The notes under the pieces: generated by a model
Told to the model about the DNA's origin: nothing
Database searches by the model: none
What the model saw: the letters and a program-made list of their open reading frames with translations, nothing else
Translations under genes and position numbers: made by a program
Part shown: positions 24,424-32,591 of the stretch, piece by piece
Position numbering within the stretch: position 1 is the stretch's first letter
Layout: each line of letters opens with the position of its first letter
Assembly: GCA_947467385.1 (NCBI GenBank)
Contig: CANIHJ010000012.1
Location: 1 to 37,560 of the forward strand
Reading direction: 5' to 3'
Origin: Deltaproteobacteria bacterium
Lineage (GTDB): Bacteria; Bdellovibrionota_C; UBA2361; OMII01
Length of the DNA stretch: 37,560 nucleotides

Positions 24424-25112
24424 ACGCTGAAGAGCGCTGCCGCACCCTCCACCTTAATCGCTTCGCGGGCAAGAAAGGGCTCACCTGCGGCGACTCCTAC
24501 CTGGTCGCCCCAGTAGAGGGCCTCACGGCGGACCTGCTCAATCCGTCCCATGTTGCGGGCGTTCTCGCGGAACTGGGAGCCATAGGCACTGAGCGCCGAA
24601 ATTTTTGTCTCAAGATGCTGGGATATGTCGAACACGAACGATGGCGCATACCGCACCTTAAGATGCGTCGAGAAAAAGTACAGCTCCTTGCGGGGGTACC
24701 ATGGCTGATAGCGCAGATCACTCTTCACAAATTTCGAGTAGAAACGGGCTCCATCTACGAGCTTGCTCGCCTCGACGTGGTCGGGATGAGCATCCTCCCA
24801 GTACGGGGCAAAGAGCAGCTCCGGGCGCACCTCGCGGATAACATTCGCAACAGCGCTGCGCGTCTCCACCGAGTCAAAAACGGCGCGGTTCGTTATGCCG
24901 AGATTGTGGCGCTCGGTCAGCCCCAGAATGCGCGACGCCTCCGCAGTCTCGCTCGCGCGGATTTCTGGCGATCCGTGAGGAGTAGGCTCGCCGTCCGTAA
25001 GGTCCAGCACAACCACCCGTACCCCCTGGGAAACAAGAGCCGCAATCGTGCCACCCATTGCGATCTCTGCGTCATCCGGGTGCGGGGCAACCACCAGCGC
25101 TACACGTTCCAT
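24420..25112 (-). CDS. bshB1: BshB1-type PIG-L deacetylase
   Basis: The 230-residue protein is a PIG-L/LmbE deacetylase with zinc-site motifs PHPDDAE (10-16: His11, Asp14) and HPDH (109-112). Additional blocks fit BshB1, which deacetylates N-acetylglucosaminyl-malate in bacillithiol synthesis: 'DLTDGEPTPHGSPEIRASE' (37-55), 'RHNLGI', 'YGSQF', and 'YWGDQVGVAAGEPFLA' near the end. It overlaps the GT2 gene upstream by 13 bases and the BshC-like gene downstream. No bshA (GT4) is in the window. Related PIG-L enzymes act on other sugar conjugates, so the exact substrate is inferred. Confidence 0.85.
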   Translation of the reverse strand: MERVALVVAPHPDDAEIAMGGTIAALVSQGVRVVVLDLTDGEPTPHGSPEIRASETAEASRILGLTERHNLGITNRAVFDSVETRSAVANVIREVRPELLFAPYWEDAHPDHVEASKLVDGARFYSKFVKSDLRYQPWYPRKELYFFSTHLKVRYAPSFVFDISQHLETKISALSAYGSQFRENARNMGRIEQVRREALYWGDQVGVAAGEPFLAREAIKVEGAAALFSV

Positions 25113-25810
25113 CGGGCTCGCTCCTTGTCGATTGTTTCAAGGTAGAGACTCATTCTTGCCTTCGGGTCATCAAGGTCACCGCCAAATCTGCGGTTCGGGT
25201 CATCGTAAATCCTTGAAACCGGAAGCTCCGTGACTTTCAGGCCAAACTTTTTGGCCTGAATCCAGAACTGTAGAGGCATGGAGTATCCCGTGGACGTGAG
25301 GTCAAGCTTCAGCAGCGCTGCGCAACGATACGCCTTAAATCCACAGAAGGCATCAGTAATGCCGAAGCCGGTTATCTCGTTGATGAGTGCAGTTATTTTG
25401 AGGTTGATCTCGCGCCGGTCCGCTGGTGCCGCGCCATTGCCATCGATCTCCTGCCTGTACCTGCTGCCTGACACGACGTCCCATCCCCTCTCGGCCTCCG
25501 CAAAAAACCCCGGTATCCAGTCGGGACGATGCTGCCCATCGGAGTCCATGGTGATGACGTAGTCATACCCAGCCTTGATAACCTCAACGAATCCGCGCAG
25601 CAGCGTTGCGCCGTATCCACGGTTCTCCGGCTGCATGATGATGCGGGTGTTGTCGGACTGAAGCTGCTGCAGCACCTGCGGCGAGCAGTCAACGGAACCG
25701 TCATCCACAAAGAGCACATCCCCGGAATACACCTCCCGCAATCGACGAAGGAGGCCCGCAAGATGCTCCTGCTCGTTAAAGACGGGTATGAGGACGATTC
25801 TCCGGCTCAT
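25100..25810 (-). CDS. GT2 family glycosyltransferase
   Basis: The 236-residue protein is a family 2 (GT-A fold) transferase with 'LIPVFNEQEHL' (7-17), DDGS (36-39), 'NRGYGATLLRGF' and the metal-binding DSDGQH (89-94), followed by 'GSRY' and 'DAFCGFKAYR'. It resembles polyprenyl-phosphate mannosyl/glucosyltransferases of the DPM1 kind but has no membrane anchor. It lies five bases after the thioredoxin-like gene and overlaps bshB1. It is not the GT4 enzyme BshA, so its link to bacillithiol chemistry, if any, is unexplained. Confidence 0.88.
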   Translation of the reverse strand: MSRRIVLIPVFNEQEHLAGLLRRLREVYSGDVLFVDDGSVDCSPQVLQQLQSDNTRIIMQPENRGYGATLLRGFVEVIKAGYDYVITMDSDGQHRPDWIPGFFAEAERGWDVVSGSRYRQEIDGNGAAPADRREINLKITALINEITGFGITDAFCGFKAYRCAALLKLDLTSTGYSMPLQFWIQAKKFGLKVTELPVSRIYDDPNRRFGGDLDDPKARMSLYLETIDKERARWNV

Positions 25811-25815
25811 GCAAC

Positions 25816-26406
25816 TTAGTCGTTATGGCGCGCCCTCAGGAACGGCGAAACTCGAACGAGGAGGTGCGCCCGCTCGAAGATATCAAGCCACTCCTGCAGC
25901 TCTGCCGCAAGCTCTTCGCCCGCGGGAGGAACAATCCCAGCATCACACGCAGCACCCAGCTCAGTTCTCGCCTTCCTCCGGTATACCGTCAGCGTGCGAT
26001 CGACGCCGCGCGCGATCTCGAGCATATCCTCCGACAGCACCACAACGGCAGGCACGCGGGCAGCTCCGTGAATGCGAAGCTCGTCCCGCAGCTTGGTGTC
26101 AGCTTGATTGTCAAGGAACCTAAGATCGATACTCGGAGAGGCTTCAGCGATGTGGGCGAGCATCGGGCACTGCCGTGCACAATCCCCACACCACGACCCG
26201 GCAAGCACCAGTACATTAATTTTCCGGGTAAAGCTGCCAAGGATCGCTCTCTGGGCCTCGGAGAGGGAGAACCTCTCGTAGTACTCAGCCCAACGACGCT
26301 GATGCGCTTCAGCACCGCCCGCAATAAATTCCCCATACGGCTTGGCCGCGCTGAATCCGGCGCTCCAGAGCTCCTGTCTAATGTCAAAAAGTTGAGGCGT
26401 TCCCAT
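25816..26406 (-). CDS. Thioredoxin-fold protein with WCGDC motif
   Basis: The 196-residue cytosolic protein has an N-terminal helical region (about 1-60) and a thioredoxin domain with 'LAGSWCGDCARQCPML' (68-83; Cys73 and Cys76 active pair, Cys80 extra) and a cis-proline 'RVPAVVVL' (118-124). It resembles the thioredoxin-like families in which a WCxDC motif follows a long N-terminal helix region. As first gene of the series with GT2, bshB1 and the BshC-like gene, it could reduce disulfides of the thiol made by those enzymes, in the manner of a bacilliredoxin. That role is inference from position only. Confidence 0.8.
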   Translation of the reverse strand: MGTPQLFDIRQELWSAGFSAAKPYGEFIAGGAEAHQRRWAEYYERFSLSEAQRAILGSFTRKINVLVLAGSWCGDCARQCPMLAHIAEASPSIDLRFLDNQADTKLRDELRIHGAARVPAVVVLSEDMLEIARGVDRTLTVYRRKARTELGAACDAGIVPPAGEELAAELQEWLDIFERAHLLVRVSPFLRARHND

Positions 26407-26443
26407 GCTCCCCCGTGTTTCGCGAGACAGACAACAGCATTCC

Positions 26444-26482
26444 GCGAATGGCGAATAAAGTCAAAGGGATGGGGCGAATGGC
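26444..26482. repeat. Short direct repeat upstream of thiol cluster
   Basis: GCGAATGGC occurs at 26444-26452 and again at 26474-26482, 30 bases apart, in the gap between flgL and the thioredoxin-like gene. The spacing of about three helical turns could suit a regulator, but nine-base repeats also occur by chance. Confidence 0.25.
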
Positions 26483-26508
26483 CCGCAAGTCTCCGGTTTC
26501 TGGAGAGC

Positions 26509-27495
26509 CTAGATGTAGTCTAGAATTGTGAGCCGCAGCACCTTGGCTGTCACGGAGTACGAGGCTTGAAGGGCCGTCTGGGCCTGAGCCAAGTTGGCAG
26601 CAGACTCGGTCTCGTCGGCGTCCTGAATTCGGGACAGCACCTCAAGCGTGCTGTTCTTTGTGAGGGCCAGGAGCGACTCACCGGTTTCAAGGCGACGGAG
26701 CCGCCCTCCCACGCTTACCCGCTCAGGCATTATGTCGGTGTCCCGCGAGTCGTTGATGAGGTTTATCGTGCTGAGGATATCGGCCGTCTGCTGCTTGTAG
26801 TCCGCAGGGAATGTGTAGGCAGCCCCACCCCCATTAGGAGCCCCGCTCGCTGGAGTGGTGCCGTAGCCGCCAAGCGCCCGGCCGAGCCGCTCAAGAGCCT
26901 CTATCGCCGTCCCAAAAACCTGGTTCGCGGGCGTTGTGACTGAGATGACCAGATCATCGGTGACTGCAAGCGTCCTCGTTGTCGACGTGCCAAGCTCATT
27001 GTCGAAGGCATAGCGCTTTGCCGCCTCGCCCGACGCAGGAACCGCATACGCCGTCTGGTCGTACGGCGGGTCATCGTCGTCAGCTCCGCCGAAGACGTAG
27101 CGGCCCTGATAGGTTGAGTTAGCAAGGCTCACCATATGATCGCGGATCTGGTACACCTCCTCTGCCAGGTGCGTCCGCGCTACGGCGTTAACCGACTCGT
27201 TGGCGCCCTGCTGGGCTATCTCTTTCGCCCGGATCAGGAGGTCATTAGCCTGGGCCAGGACATCGTCCTGGAACGTCAGGAGGTTCTTTGTTCCCGCAAT
27301 CGTGGTCGTGTATGCGTCGATCTTGTCCAGGGTCTGCTTGTACCGTGCGATCGTTGCGGCATCGACCGTGTCACTAGGAAGAGCTGCCTTTACGCCGCTT
27401 GCCACCTGATTTGCAAACACGCCGACCCTGCGCCGGTTCTCAAGGGTCTGCGCCACCAGGTTCCGCTGTGACTGCATCTCTGAGATTCTGGTCAT
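26509..27495 (-). CDS. flgL: Flagellar hook-filament junction protein FlgL
   Basis: The 328-residue protein has the flagellin-like N-terminus of FlgL ('RISEMQSQRNLVAQTLENRRRV'), the block 'ANDLLIRAKEIAQQGANESVN' and 'YQGRYVFGGADDD'. It closes with the helical 'SRIQDADETESAANLAQAQTALQASYSV', all typical. FlgL (HAP3) sits between FlgK and the filament. Its ATG overlaps the flgK stop by four bases. It is the last gene of the flagellar operon in this window. No clear terminator follows. Confidence 0.94.
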   Translation of the reverse strand: MTRISEMQSQRNLVAQTLENRRRVGVFANQVASGVKAALPSDTVDAATIARYKQTLDKIDAYTTTIAGTKNLLTFQDDVLAQANDLLIRAKEIAQQGANESVNAVARTHLAEEVYQIRDHMVSLANSTYQGRYVFGGADDDDPPYDQTAYAVPASGEAAKRYAFDNELGTSTTRTLAVTDDLVISVTTPANQVFGTAIEALERLGRALGGYGTTPASGAPNGGGAAYTFPADYKQQTADILSTINLINDSRDTDIMPERVSVGGRLRRLETGESLLALTKNSTLEVLSRIQDADETESAANLAQAQTALQASYSVTAKVLRLTILDYI

Positions 27496-29138
27496 ATGAG
27501 GCTCACTATCTGGTCGAGCAGCTCGCCCGCCGTCTTAATCATCCGCGCCGATGCCTGGAACGCCTTCTGGTACTTAATAAGGTTGGCAAACTCCTCATCA
27601 AGGCTCACTGCAGAGAATTCGTCGCGCTTGTTTGCGGCGCTCGACTGCATGGCATTTGCCACATCAACCTCAAGCTGGGCTGCGGACTTGGCATTTCCCA
27701 CGTAGCTGACGGTCGCGTTGTAGGCCTCCTCAAGCGTGCCGGTAAACGAGAAACCGCCAAGCGAAAAAGAGAAAGCCTGAGACCGCAGCGCGGCAACAGC
27801 AGCGGCATTCTGTCCGTCTCCCGGCGGAAAAACTTTAAGCCCAGCTGTCGACTCATTGTCGCGGGCCGCCGCAAACGCCATGGGATCCGAGAAGCCAAGC
27901 TTCAGGATGGTTGAGAAGCTCGGCACGCTCGGCGTCAAGCCCAGAAGATCGGAGTTAGTCGGTATCCCGTCCCCGTCCACATCCTTGGTGCCTGAGAAGT
28001 CAAAGTCAAATAGGCCGAACACGCCAGGAGAGTTGCCGAAAAGATCGCCACTGCTCGACTGAAGTCCGGCCGTTCCGGGGTCCTCATCTGCCCCAAGATA
28101 GGTCTGGTTGACCGAGGTCAGCAGAGTGCGCGTGATCGACTCAATTCTGGCTGCAATCGCCACGAGATCCCCTTCCGCCTCGTACGGCGAGCTGGCGGTC
28201 GGATTGGTGGTACCACGCAGCTGAAGGATACCAGCGAGGGAGCCCGAACCATTCTTGATCAGCTGCGTCAGGTCGAGGTGGGAAGGGGCAGAAGCAGATC
28301 CGAAATCATATGTGACATAGCTGAGGATGTCGCCCGAAAGAGACCTCGGAAGGGTCGCCGTCGCAAAGCTCGGCGACGTAGTAACCGAAAGGTCCCTCGA
28401 GGTCTCCTGGTTCACGATGGGGAACCCGTTGTCGAGGTAGAGGTTAATCATCCCGTTGCTCGTCTGCAGAGTCGTGAAGGATATCTTTTCTGCCAGCTTC
28501 GCAAGCAGCACATCGCGCTGGTCGCGCTCGTCAATGGCTCCGACTCCCGACGCTTCCCGAGACCCGATCTGCCCATTGAGGAGAGCGATCTGCGAGGTCA
28601 CCTCATTGACCACGTCCACCTCAAGCCCGACTCGATTGTTGAGCTCCGACTGGATACCCGCCACCGTGTTGAAGCTGGACTTGATGGTCGAGATGAGATC
28701 CTCTCCGCGCTGCATGACGTTGATGCGCAAATCGATGTTAGTGGGATTGACGCCAAGCTGGTTAATCGAGGAGAAGAAGTTATTGATCGCCGCACCGATC
28801 ACGTTTTGGGGGCCATCCAGGGCAAATGCGGGCTCGACCGCAGCAAGATAGTCGTTCCGAACGTCGGCATAACCCGTGCGGCTTGCCGCCTGGCGCAGCT
28901 GGTACTCAAGAAACTCATTGGTTGATCGCTTGATGTCGCCAAGCTGTACGCCCGCGCCAATCTGGAGGATGTTGCCGATGTTGGCTACATCACCCCGGCT
29001 TTCAATGTCGATCTGCCGGCGCGTATACCCAGGCGTATTGACGTTTGCGATATTATTGGACGTGTTGGCAATGAGGGCCTGCTGCGCCGTCAGCGAGCTG
29101 ATCGAAGAGCCAAGAATCTTTGCCCCAAAATTCGCCAT
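27492..29138 (-). CDS. flgK: Flagellar hook-associated protein FlgK
   Basis: The 548-residue protein begins 'MANFGAKILGSSISSLTAQQ' and continues with the rod/hook family motif 'ANTSNNIANVNTPGYTRRQ'. The C-terminus ('YQKAFQASARMIKTAGELLDQIVSL') is equally diagnostic. FlgK (HAP1) joins hook and FlgL. The ATG at 29138 is chosen because the conserved start begins there; the frame extends upstream to 29177 without support. A 126-base gap separates it from flgN and could hold a separate promoter, but I find no convincing sigma28 site there. Confidence 0.95.
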   Translation of the reverse strand: MANFGAKILGSSISSLTAQQALIANTSNNIANVNTPGYTRRQIDIESRGDVANIGNILQIGAGVQLGDIKRSTNEFLEYQLRQAASRTGYADVRNDYLAAVEPAFALDGPQNVIGAAINNFFSSINQLGVNPTNIDLRINVMQRGEDLISTIKSSFNTVAGIQSELNNRVGLEVDVVNEVTSQIALLNGQIGSREASGVGAIDERDQRDVLLAKLAEKISFTTLQTSNGMINLYLDNGFPIVNQETSRDLSVTTSPSFATATLPRSLSGDILSYVTYDFGSASAPSHLDLTQLIKNGSGSLAGILQLRGTTNPTASSPYEAEGDLVAIAARIESITRTLLTSVNQTYLGADEDPGTAGLQSSSGDLFGNSPGVFGLFDFDFSGTKDVDGDGIPTNSDLLGLTPSVPSFSTILKLGFSDPMAFAAARDNESTAGLKVFPPGDGQNAAAVAALRSQAFSFSLGGFSFTGTLEEAYNATVSYVGNAKSAAQLEVDVANAMQSSAANKRDEFSAVSLDEEFANLIKYQKAFQASARMIKTAGELLDQIVSLI

Positions 29139-29264
29139 AGCGGTTATCGTCCTCAGCCGGCAAAAAATGCCGAACACTCCTTACTACCAAATACCGGAGC
29201 AAGAGGTGTGCCTTAACGAGTTGTCGGGGCTTTAGGGCTGCTGGGGCGCTTGCGTGGGAAAAAA

Positions 29265-29777
29265 CTACGCTTCTCCGAGGAGAGAACCATTCCGGGGAGG
29301 GGTCGGCTGCACGCCCTGGCTGATCGATCCGAAGGCGTTGTAGACGCGAGTGACGGGCTGGCTGGCTGACCAGAGAAGAGAGAGCTCGCCGTTGACCAGC
29401 CCCAGCGAGAAGCCTAGGACCTGGTTGAATTCCCTGCTCTTGGCCTCAACGTCTTTAATTTTTACCCGAATTTTCTCCACGAGGGCCATGAGGCGCTTGC
29501 GATCGCCGGCGGTGCATCCCTGCTGAATGACTTCAGACGCGCGGTATGCATCATTCCCGATAGCAGACGCTATCGTCTTGCTCCGCTCATCCTTAATTTG
29601 TGAAAGCCTGTCTACGATCTCTCCGCGCTTTGCGCCCAGCATTACGACTTGATCTGAGTCGAGCTTAACCACAGCCTCCTGCTCCTGCTTCAGCAGTAAG
29701 AGGTACTGGTCGTATTCCGACAGCTCTGCCGCCAGAAGCTTTTCAATCGCCTTGATCGTTTCAGCTTCTAGCTTCAT
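29265..29777 (-). CDS. flgN: FlgN-family flagellar export chaperone
   Basis: The 170-residue, mostly helical protein fits FlgN: 'LLAAELSEYDQYLLLLKQEQEAVVKLDSDQV' near the start is the typical first helix, followed by 'LGAKRGEIVDRLSQI' and a long second helix. FlgN holds FlgK and FlgL before export. Its place between flgM (five-base gap) and flgK is the usual one and strengthens a call that rests on moderate sequence likeness. Confidence 0.85.
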   Translation of the reverse strand: MKLEAETIKAIEKLLAAELSEYDQYLLLLKQEQEAVVKLDSDQVVMLGAKRGEIVDRLSQIKDERSKTIASAIGNDAYRASEVIQQGCTAGDRKRLMALVEKIRVKIKDVEAKSREFNQVLGFSLGLVNGELSLLWSASQPVTRVYNAFGSISQGVQPTPPRNGSLLGEA

Positions 29778-29782
29778 CGCGG

Positions 29783-30142
29783 TTACTCAGCTTTACGCAG
29801 CGCCCCGCCGCTGAGGAGCACTTCAAGAGAGATCTCTTCGCCAACTGCCTGCGCAACATTCTCAAGCGGGGGCTGGTACGTGCCGTTCTTAATCTGCGCC
29901 TTGAGGGCCTCAATCTTGGCCCGGCGCTCGTCCGCCATCTTGGAGGGATTAAGCTCAGACTTCAGGATTGCTCCGAGCGAGGAGAATTCAACCCTGTCTC
30001 CAGCGCCAGCATCCGATGCCGCCAGCTCAGTAGCGAGGCCTCCCCTCTTCTCAGCTGCGTCACGCGCTGCCGCCTTGTCAGCTCGAGCTTCCGTAACGCG
30101 AGCAATGATTGCGTCTTTGGCTTCTGAACCTGGTACCTTCAT
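29783..30142 (-). CDS. flgM: Anti-sigma28 factor FlgM
   Basis: The 119-residue protein has a polar, Ala-rich N-terminal half and the FlgM core 'DERRAKIEALKAQIKNGTYQPPLENVAQ' in the C-terminal half, the part that binds sigma28 (FliA). FlgM blocks late flagellar transcription until it is exported through the finished hook. Somewhat longer than the 90-100 residues common elsewhere. It precedes flgN by five bases. No fliA gene is in the window. Confidence 0.88.
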   Translation of the reverse strand: MKVPGSEAKDAIIARVTEARADKAAARDAAEKRGGLATELAASDAGAGDRVEFSSLGAILKSELNPSKMADERRAKIEALKAQIKNGTYQPPLENVAQAVGEEISLEVLLSGGALRKAE

Positions 30143-30213
30143 ACGTTATCCTCTGCGCAAAATGGTCCCATCCGTGGACACTATCATGTAAGATGCCGAC
30201 TTCCGGTGAAAGG

Positions 30214-30522
30214 TCACTTCTTTTTGCTTAACTGACTAATATCCTTAAGAATAACATCCTTAATTCCCATCCCTTGGCCCTCCGATATCGATTGGGCCAA
30301 GGCTTCATTAAGCATGTCGCGGTACATTCCCTCCTCGTAACTTCCAGAGAGCATGCCTTCTTGAGGAACGGTGCTCCACATCGACTTCAGCATCTCCTTT
30401 AGCAGCATCGCCTCGAACTGCTCCGCCGCAGCCTTCGGATCCTGCGTAAGCGGCAGCGGCTTCTCTGCGGAAGGCAGGGGCGCGGCAGCGAGCGATTTTG
30501 AGGGTGGCTTAATTCCGTCCAT
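30214..30522 (-). CDS. flgJ: Rod-binding protein, FlgJ N-terminal type
   Basis: The 102-residue protein corresponds to the N-terminal rod-binding domain of FlgJ: 'AAEQFEAMLLKEMLKSMWSTVP' and 'YRDMLNEALAQSISEGQGMGI'. It caps the growing rod. The peptidoglycan-cutting domain found in E. coli FlgJ is absent, as in many lineages outside gammaproteobacteria, so another hydrolase must open the wall. It starts four bases after the flgI stop. Confidence 0.9.
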   Translation of the reverse strand: MDGIKPPSKSLAAAPLPSAEKPLPLTQDPKAAAEQFEAMLLKEMLKSMWSTVPQEGMLSGSYEEGMYRDMLNEALAQSISEGQGMGIKDVILKDISQLSKKK

Positions 30523-30526
30523 ACGA

Positions 30527-31621
30527 TTACATCACCACAAGCTCTGCGTTGAGCGCTCCCGCCTGCTGAAGCGCCGTAAAAATCGCCATCAAATCACGCG
30601 GCGTTGCGCCAAGCGTGTTGAGGACCTTGACGAGCTGGCCAAGAGTCACGTCACCCCCCACAATCCTAAGGGCTTCCACATCTTCACCCACGTTGATGTC
30701 GACGTTGGTAACCTCTGCGGTTGTTCCGCCAGCGAATGCGTTCGGCTGCGATATGTCGTTCTCCCGGCGTATCGAGACGTTGAGGTTGCCGTGGGCTAGC
30801 GCAACTTGCCCGACGGTAACGTTAGCACCCATGATAATCGTGCCGGTGCGCTCATTGATGACAACTCGCGCGTCGATGTCCTGGCGCACCTCGAGCTGCT
30901 CGAGTGAAGCCACGAGGGCGACGGGGTTCTTCTTGGCGGTCTCATCGAGCTCTACCTCCGCAACCCCCGAGTCAATCGCAACAGCTGCAGGCCGGCCCAT
31001 GCGGCGGTTAAGGGCAGAAACGACATGGGTCATCGTGGTGAAGTCTGCGTTGCGAAGAACGACTCGCACCTTGTTCGACTGAAAGAGATCAAACGAAATT
31101 GCACGCTCCACGGTGGCGCCCCCTGGAACCGTTCCAACCGTCGGGTGGTTCTTTTGCGCGGAATCGCCCGAGTCGTTCACCGCAAAGCCGCCAAGGTCAA
31201 TCGGGCCCTGCGCAACAGCATACGTGTTGCCGTCGCCAGCCTTGAGCTGGGTATAGAGCAGTATTCCTCCGAAGAGGCTCTTAGCGTCGCCCATCGACGA
31301 GACCGTGATCGGTATTCTGGTTCCCGGCCGGGCAAATGACGGAAGCTCCGCGGTTATGGAGACTGCAGCAACGTTTTTGACCTTGATAAGCTGAGGATCT
31401 GTCCTGATGCCCATTCGCTCGAGCATGTTTGACATCGTCTTGAGGGTGAAGTCGACGCGGCCATCCCCGGTTCCGTTCAATCCCACGACGAGGCCGTACC
31501 CGAGCAGCTGGTTTGCGCGAACGCCTTCGACATCGGCGATGTCTTTGAGGCGCGCTGCGCCCGCAACGCTCGGGAGGCTGAGGCCTACCACCGCTGCTAT
31601 GCCAAGAATGAGCTTTTTCAT
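30527..31621 (-). CDS. flgI: Flagellar P-ring protein FlgI
   Basis: The 364-residue precursor has an export signal (KKLILGIAAVVGLSLPSVAGA) and the FlgI hallmarks 'ARLKDIADVEGVRANQLLGYGLVVGLNGTGD' just after it. 'RIPITVSSMGDAKSLFGG' and 'LVKVLNTLGATPRDLMAIFTALQQAGAL' at the end complete the match. FlgI forms the periplasmic ring around the rod in the peptidoglycan layer. The ATG at 31621 is chosen for AGGAAG upstream and the signal peptide; the frame is open to 31669, inside flgH. Confidence 0.96.
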   Translation of the reverse strand: MKKLILGIAAVVGLSLPSVAGAARLKDIADVEGVRANQLLGYGLVVGLNGTGDGRVDFTLKTMSNMLERMGIRTDPQLIKVKNVAAVSITAELPSFARPGTRIPITVSSMGDAKSLFGGILLYTQLKAGDGNTYAVAQGPIDLGGFAVNDSGDSAQKNHPTVGTVPGGATVERAISFDLFQSNKVRVVLRNADFTTMTHVVSALNRRMGRPAAVAIDSGVAEVELDETAKKNPVALVASLEQLEVRQDIDARVVINERTGTIIMGANVTVGQVALAHGNLNVSIRRENDISQPNAFAGGTTAEVTNVDINVGEDVEALRIVGGDVTLGQLVKVLNTLGATPRDLMAIFTALQQAGALNAELVVM

Positions 31622-31629
31622 ACGCTTCC

Positions 31630-32589
31630 TTAGAAAGGCCACAGGATTCTCATCGTCCGGGCAAACCATCCGCCGTACTGCGCTTCGCCAACGGTGCCCT
31701 TTCCGTAGTAATCGATTCGCATCTGCGCAATCTTCGACGAGTTAACCTCATTGTCTGACGAGATGTCCCTCTGCCGAACGAGGCCTGAGACCACCATAAC
31801 CTGCTCTTCGTTGTTGACAGCAAGAATCTTCTCGCCCTCAATGCGGAGAAGACCCGACGGAAGCACTTCGACAACTACTGCCGACATCCGCGCCGTTAAC
31901 TCAGACTGCCGATTTGTGTTTCCTTCACCCTTGAAGTCGTTTTTGGTGTTTGCATTGATCAGGCTCGACATGTCTGGCGGGTATGTCCACTGCTCTGCCG
32001 GGCGGTTCTCAAGGCCGAAGAAGTTCGTGATTCCGGCCAAAAACTCGCTCTTGGACTTGACCTCGGTGATCGCATTTTGGCGGCCAAGCGCCCGTTCCGT
32101 GATCACGATGGTGATAAGATCCATCGGGTTGAACGGACGGAAGTCACGATAGATATCTGTGTTGCTGCGGTCCTCACGGTAGAGCGATGAGGTCATGCCG
32201 GGATCGCCCTCCGAAAGCATGCTTCGGTACGCCTGACCGCGCTGGTCGGCGCTCGGAATGACTCGAACCCCTCCTCCAATCTCGGACGCGACTGGGCTGA
32301 CTGCCGCCACTTGGGTAACCATAGCGGCCTGGGTAGCCGCCATCTCGGGCTTGATTTGGGGAACCGGAGGCTCAGGCGGCGGCGCTTCTGCGAGCCTAAG
32401 CTGCGCGCGGCCATCCGGCGTCTTTTCCTCGTACACAGCCCCCTGCCACGCCAATCCGCGGGCCTTCACTCCTGCTGTGGGGGACGAGTAGCGCATAGCC
32501 GGAACATACGGCTCAGTCTTCGGGGCTGACATGCAGCCCAAAGCCGAAAACAAGATGCCGGCCCACAAGATGCGAGATTTATCTGTCAT
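31630..32589 (-). CDS. flgH: Flagellar L-ring lipoprotein FlgH
   Basis: The 319-residue precursor is a lipoprotein (SALGC, Cys19) whose C-terminal two thirds match FlgH: 'DIYRDFRPFNPMDLITIVITE', 'FFGLENRP', 'EGNTNRQSELTARMSAVVVEVLPSGLLRIEGEK' and 'VSGLVRQRDIS'. FlgH forms the outer-membrane bushing of the flagellum, direct evidence of a Gram-negative envelope. It is longer than the E. coli protein (about 230) through an extra Ala/Pro/Gln-rich stretch at roughly residues 55-115. It starts two bases after flgA and ends eight bases before flgI. Confidence 0.95.
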   Translation of the reverse strand: MTDKSRILWAGILFSALGCMSAPKTEPYVPAMRYSSPTAGVKARGLAWQGAVYEEKTPDGRAQLRLAEAPPPEPPVPQIKPEMAATQAAMVTQVAAVSPVASEIGGGVRVIPSADQRGQAYRSMLSEGDPGMTSSLYREDRSNTDIYRDFRPFNPMDLITIVITERALGRQNAITEVKSKSEFLAGITNFFGLENRPAEQWTYPPDMSSLINANTKNDFKGEGNTNRQSELTARMSAVVVEVLPSGLLRIEGEKILAVNNEEQVMVVSGLVRQRDISSDNEVNSSKIAQMRIDYYGKGTVGEAQYGGWFARTMRILWPF

Positions 32590-32591
32590 AG

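Noticed and set aside
29158-29172. CGGCA-A(5)-TGCCG hairpin upstream of flgK
   Set aside because: A five-base-pair stem with an A-loop and no T-run on the flgK strand; too weak to call a terminator or regulator.
30155-30170. Sigma54-like site (TGGGACCATTTTGC on the minus strand) upstream of flgM
   Set aside because: The GG and GC elements are nine bases apart instead of the required ten, and the site would lie only about 13 bases from the ATG.
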